64,000 nt of DNA from Phytoseiulus persimilis. Lineage: Eukaryota; Arthropoda; Arachnida; Mesostigmata; Phytoseiidae. A program made the translations under genes and the position numbers. Below are positions 60,857 to 64,000 of this stretch, in pieces. Where the stretch lies: NCBI GenBank assembly GCA_037576195.1, contig CM075103.1, positions 4,588,001 to 4,652,000 of the forward strand. Reading direction: 5' to 3'. The notes under the pieces are model-generated. The model was not told the DNA's origin. It was given only the letters and a program-made list of their open reading frames with translations, and ran no database searches. Positions within the stretch are counted from its first letter, which is position 1; each line of letters begins with the position of its first letter.

Positions 60857-63101
60857 CTATTTCGAGACCCCAGCGACTCGGCGCCGACTCTGGAAACTCC
60901 GAAACCGTCAACACAAAGATCCTCGTGAGCTGTCAGGAGCGGCACGCGGAGAGTGAATCCGCCGTCGTGACCCAGAGAGCCCCGCCACTCCTATAAGCCA
61001 GGTGGGACAATCACAGCTGATCCGCGAGTTCAATATCGAGATCCAAGTCTTATCATTTCGGCTAACTGCGAGCCGAGCTCCGCGCATGGGCTCACTCAGG
61101 TTGAATCACTTCTAGCAGTCCGGTCGCGAGAGCAGATATTGTCGCTCGCGGAGAGTGAGTTCATCTAGCTCGAGGGAGGCGGAAGGTCCCACAACCAGCC
61201 ATTGCCTGCCTTCACGGCTATGAATGCGAACGACTTTCAACCGACAGACTCGAAGGAACGCAGACAACTGTGTGACTCGAACGAACGACCGGCTGGCCGG
61301 CTCCGCTGACTTACAGACTTTCTGCTCGGCTGTCGAGTTGGCACGAGACAGACGCAACCAGTTCAGTCTAGTTGTGCCACACTTTTTCTACCGAGCTGCG
61401 ACAGGTTCGAATCGTCGAATCGACACAGTCGCTGATAACGAGTCCTTGTTTTGAATAGTTCCGAACGCACTCGGAAGACGAGTATGTTTTCCACCGTGTG
61501 ACCCGGGAGAAATTCGCATTCAGGAATCTTCTGAGTGAGCATTTTCTGTCGATTCCACGGAATGACAGCTGAGATAATGGCCACATTCATCGGTTGGCGG
61601 TCAAATGATTTATCGAGGACTCTCCTCGCGCAGGCGACCGCGACAGACGAGTGAGCTTCCGAGTCAAGTTGTTCTCCGGCCGACGAGCCGAGGAAGCGTT
61701 CTTTCGGACGAAACGAACGAATGAACCGATGCATTGCTTTCTCCAGACGCACTGGCAGCGCTCAAGGTCGAATGTCGGTGATGTGGGGATTACGCAAGTC
61801 ATCCAGTGGAAATGTCAGATCACAATTCACGTGGAGCAAACAAATACGTGATAAGATCCGCGAGGAGGCCAAAATCTCACGCTGAAATTCCGTCGTCACG
61901 ACGTTATCTGGCGGAGCTCTCACTTAGTGGTTACGTCGGTTCGCTCGGTGGAATTCAACAACCAAACAGGACTTAACCAATGGTTCCGAACAAGGATAGA
62001 CGGCCACAGATCGCGAGCTTTTGACGCAAGTGTGTTTTGCATCAAACGTCTCGAGGAAGGTCACGTGCGCGCCCATGGCGTTCGCGAAGCTTTCAGACGA
62101 ACTAATGGGAAGTTTTTCTCGCTAGCAGACCGACCGACCCACGGTCAGGCGGACGGAGCAACCCCAGAATGTTCGTCTCCCGCAGACGTCAGTTTGATCA
62201 ACGGCTTAGAAAACTTTCCTCGTCCCAGCGGCCCTACGCTGGACGCACGGTTTCAATGCCAAACTCAGTATTTCAGGCGATCGCTCGCAATTTTTCCGAT
62301 GAGACGATCCCAACCGCCACCACCGGACAAACGCAGTGGGTTCGGTGAATCAGTTTCTCTCCGCGAGCCACGGAACGGATTCGCGAGAATCACTCTTTAA
62401 TTGGACAGAAGCGTTTCCAGGCGGAACGACACTGCGAACAACTACATCTGTCGAGTTGGAACAGCTCGGTCGGAAGCATCTGTTGGAACAGCATCGCAAC
62501 CATAACTTGCACCACATAATCGAGCGAAAGTCCGTCGTCAGCAATCAAACACGCGAAACGGTGCCGCTGTCAACGGCGGCGGAAGCGGGAAGATGGAAAA
62601 AGTGGAGGATTCACGCGCGCGATTCACTGTTGAGCTTCCGCCAGAAACGATGGGCGCCCGATTTTGTTTGAATGGCGCGTTCGGCGAATCGGCTCATGAT
62701 CAAAATCGCGGCATCGAACTCTGCTCGCCCGAAATTAAACACGCACCACCTTCGCGGCCCTCTCGGGCGGCTCCGAGCACTTACCGACCACATGCAGATA
62801 TCGCAGGGAGAAATTTGGCACCGGGGAGTTCGAGTCAGGGGAGTACGTGGACGCGAGAGAATCGCACCCGAGGTGCGATCGCCAGTAGTGCCCGACTGTG
62901 TCTGCTGCTGCTGTTGCTACGACTGTCGATGCCGCTTCGACGGCGACGGTGGCTGTTGATGTTGCAACCTCGACGAAGGGTTAAAGCACAACCCTCAAGC
63001 ACAACCAGCATCGCACGCACGAGTTTGCGAGGGCGTGATGTCTGTTGTGGAGGGTTTCCCTCCTTCTCCTCGTTTCGTTCAGTCTCTCACGTCCCCCTCG
63101 C

Positions 63102-63132
63102 CAGTCAGTCAGTCAGTCCGCCCGACCGACCG
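63102..63132. repeat. (cagt)n run followed by ccga units
   Basis: Four cagt units are followed by ccgcccgaccgacc. It is of the same four-base-period type as the runs at 20553 and 22426. Confidence 0.65.
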
Positions 63133-64000
63133 GTTCACGCTGCAACCGATTCGACCGCACGGCCGGCTACCAGCGAGCCGACCCGGTTCGCGTTCGATCT
63201 GCGGGTGGGCGGGTCGCGTACCTAAACAGGATTCACAACGAGAATCTTCGAAATCTAGACCTTGGCCGTTGTTCCCGACCGGGGCGCGCAGTTCCGACGA
63301 GGGGGTAGTCGGAGAGTTCTCCAAGCCGTCCAGATCACTTTCGATCGGAACTATCGGCCACTTCCAACGAGACCTTGGGTCCGGTCGAAACCACACGCGA
63401 TACCGGAGGGTCCGAAGAGGTTCCGACGCTTTGCGGTTTGTTCGACGAGAATTTTTCGGGAATTCGCATCCGCGGGATGGATGATCCGCGTCGTCAGCGA
63501 TTCACTTCGCCCACGATTCGGTGTTCGACTGGATGGTGGTTATCGGTGGATGTAGTGGTGGGCGATGAGGCTCGCTTGCTGCTTGTCCGCTTCCTTGTTT
63601 ATGCTCAGATTCCCGATGAAGCCACCAGGGCGGCGCCACCTGCTCCAGAGAACCACCCGCGATGACACAATACGAGGCTTCGGACCTTCAACTGTCGTTT
63701 GTCGGCTGCGACGGGCTCGCGCGCCAAGGAGGATGCGGCCTGCTAGGTCTCGTGATCCTCTCCTGATCAACACTTCTCGGATGAGGAAGCTGGAATCTCC
63801 CTGGCCCGGCGTTGTTCGGATACAGAACTCCGGATCAACGCTGTTGTCATTCTGCAGGAGCAGTCGGGGACGAAATAACGGATCGGTCAACACGACCGAT
63901 GTCGAACGGAACAATCGAGATCACCAAGATTGGAACTTCCTCAAGCACAGATGCGTGAACTGAATTCATGACTCACTCGCCGTCGAAGAGACCGTTATAC

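Larger units (their letters stand above)
60560..64000. other. Region upstream of the MBOAT gene, right end, no recognisable gene
   Basis: A GAGAGAGAGAG run (60732-60742) lies about 170 bp upstream of the MBOAT start, and a TGACGTA CRE-like word lies just upstream of the ATG. A donor-like CCT|GTGAGG on the minus strand near 60820 could pair with the acceptor-like AAATTCAG before the ATG as a 5' UTR intron. Further right, frames up to 210 codons show no family. A (cagt)n run followed by ccgaccgacc is at 63102-63132. Confidence 0.4.

Noticed and set aside
61375..61400. tRNA T-loop-like ggttcgaatc
   Set aside because: The flanking bases do not form a T stem, and no acceptor, D or anticodon arms are found at the right spacing.
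1..64000. CRISPR array, prokaryotic operon or defence system
   Set aside because: No regularly spaced repeats, no ribosome binding sites and no prokaryotic gene families. The recognised genes are metazoan in type, and one is spliced.

Overview
This window looks like nuclear DNA from an animal, most likely an arthropod. The genes are monocistronic, one has introns with GT...AG ends and GTGAGT-type donors, and AATAAA signals lie downstream of stop codons. There are no operons, ribosome binding sites or prokaryotic genes. Base composition is close to 50% GC, CpG is not depleted by eye, and introns are short (91-661 bp). This would fit a compact chelicerate or mite genome, but the species assignment is only a guess.

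Three genes can be named with confidence. All lie on the minus strand in the right-hand 20 kb. (1) 45700-48066 is an uninterrupted 788-codon frame for a large TMEM200-family (DUF2371) two-pass membrane protein with a long low-complexity tail. (2) 52011-54556 is a regucalcin/SMP-30 gene. I rebuilt it from five coding exons whose splice phases all agree, giving a 303-residue protein that keeps the metal-binding Glu/Asn/Asp set. (3) 59144-60559 is an intronless 471-codon lysophospholipid acyltransferase of the MBOAT1/2 (oysgedart-like) type, with its Asn and His active-site residues intact. Its 3' region carries an AU-rich nonamer and two AATAAA signals. Nothing suggests that the three genes share a pathway; they are simply neighbours.

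The left 45 kb contains no gene I can recognise. Open frames there are numerous but overlap on both strands and in all phases. Many of the longer ones begin at GTG or TTG, and none shows a family signature. I list the few stretches that also have a splice site, a TATA box or unusual length as low-confidence candidates (7981-8262, 12162-12259, 12985-13242, 40600-41400, 50015-51079). The rest is described as blocks with their simple repeats: triplet runs, homopolymers, a long polypurine tract at 34260-34475, and recurring four-base-period GC-rich runs of the type ccga, ggcg or ggct that may mark promoter-like DNA.

No tRNA, rRNA, CRISPR array, insertion sequence or intact transposon was found. 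I found no convincing new multigene system. The points most worth following are the compact regucalcin gene model, the low-complexity expansion of the TMEM200 protein, the AU-rich element behind the acyltransferase, and the unexplained 354-codon frame at 50015-51079.
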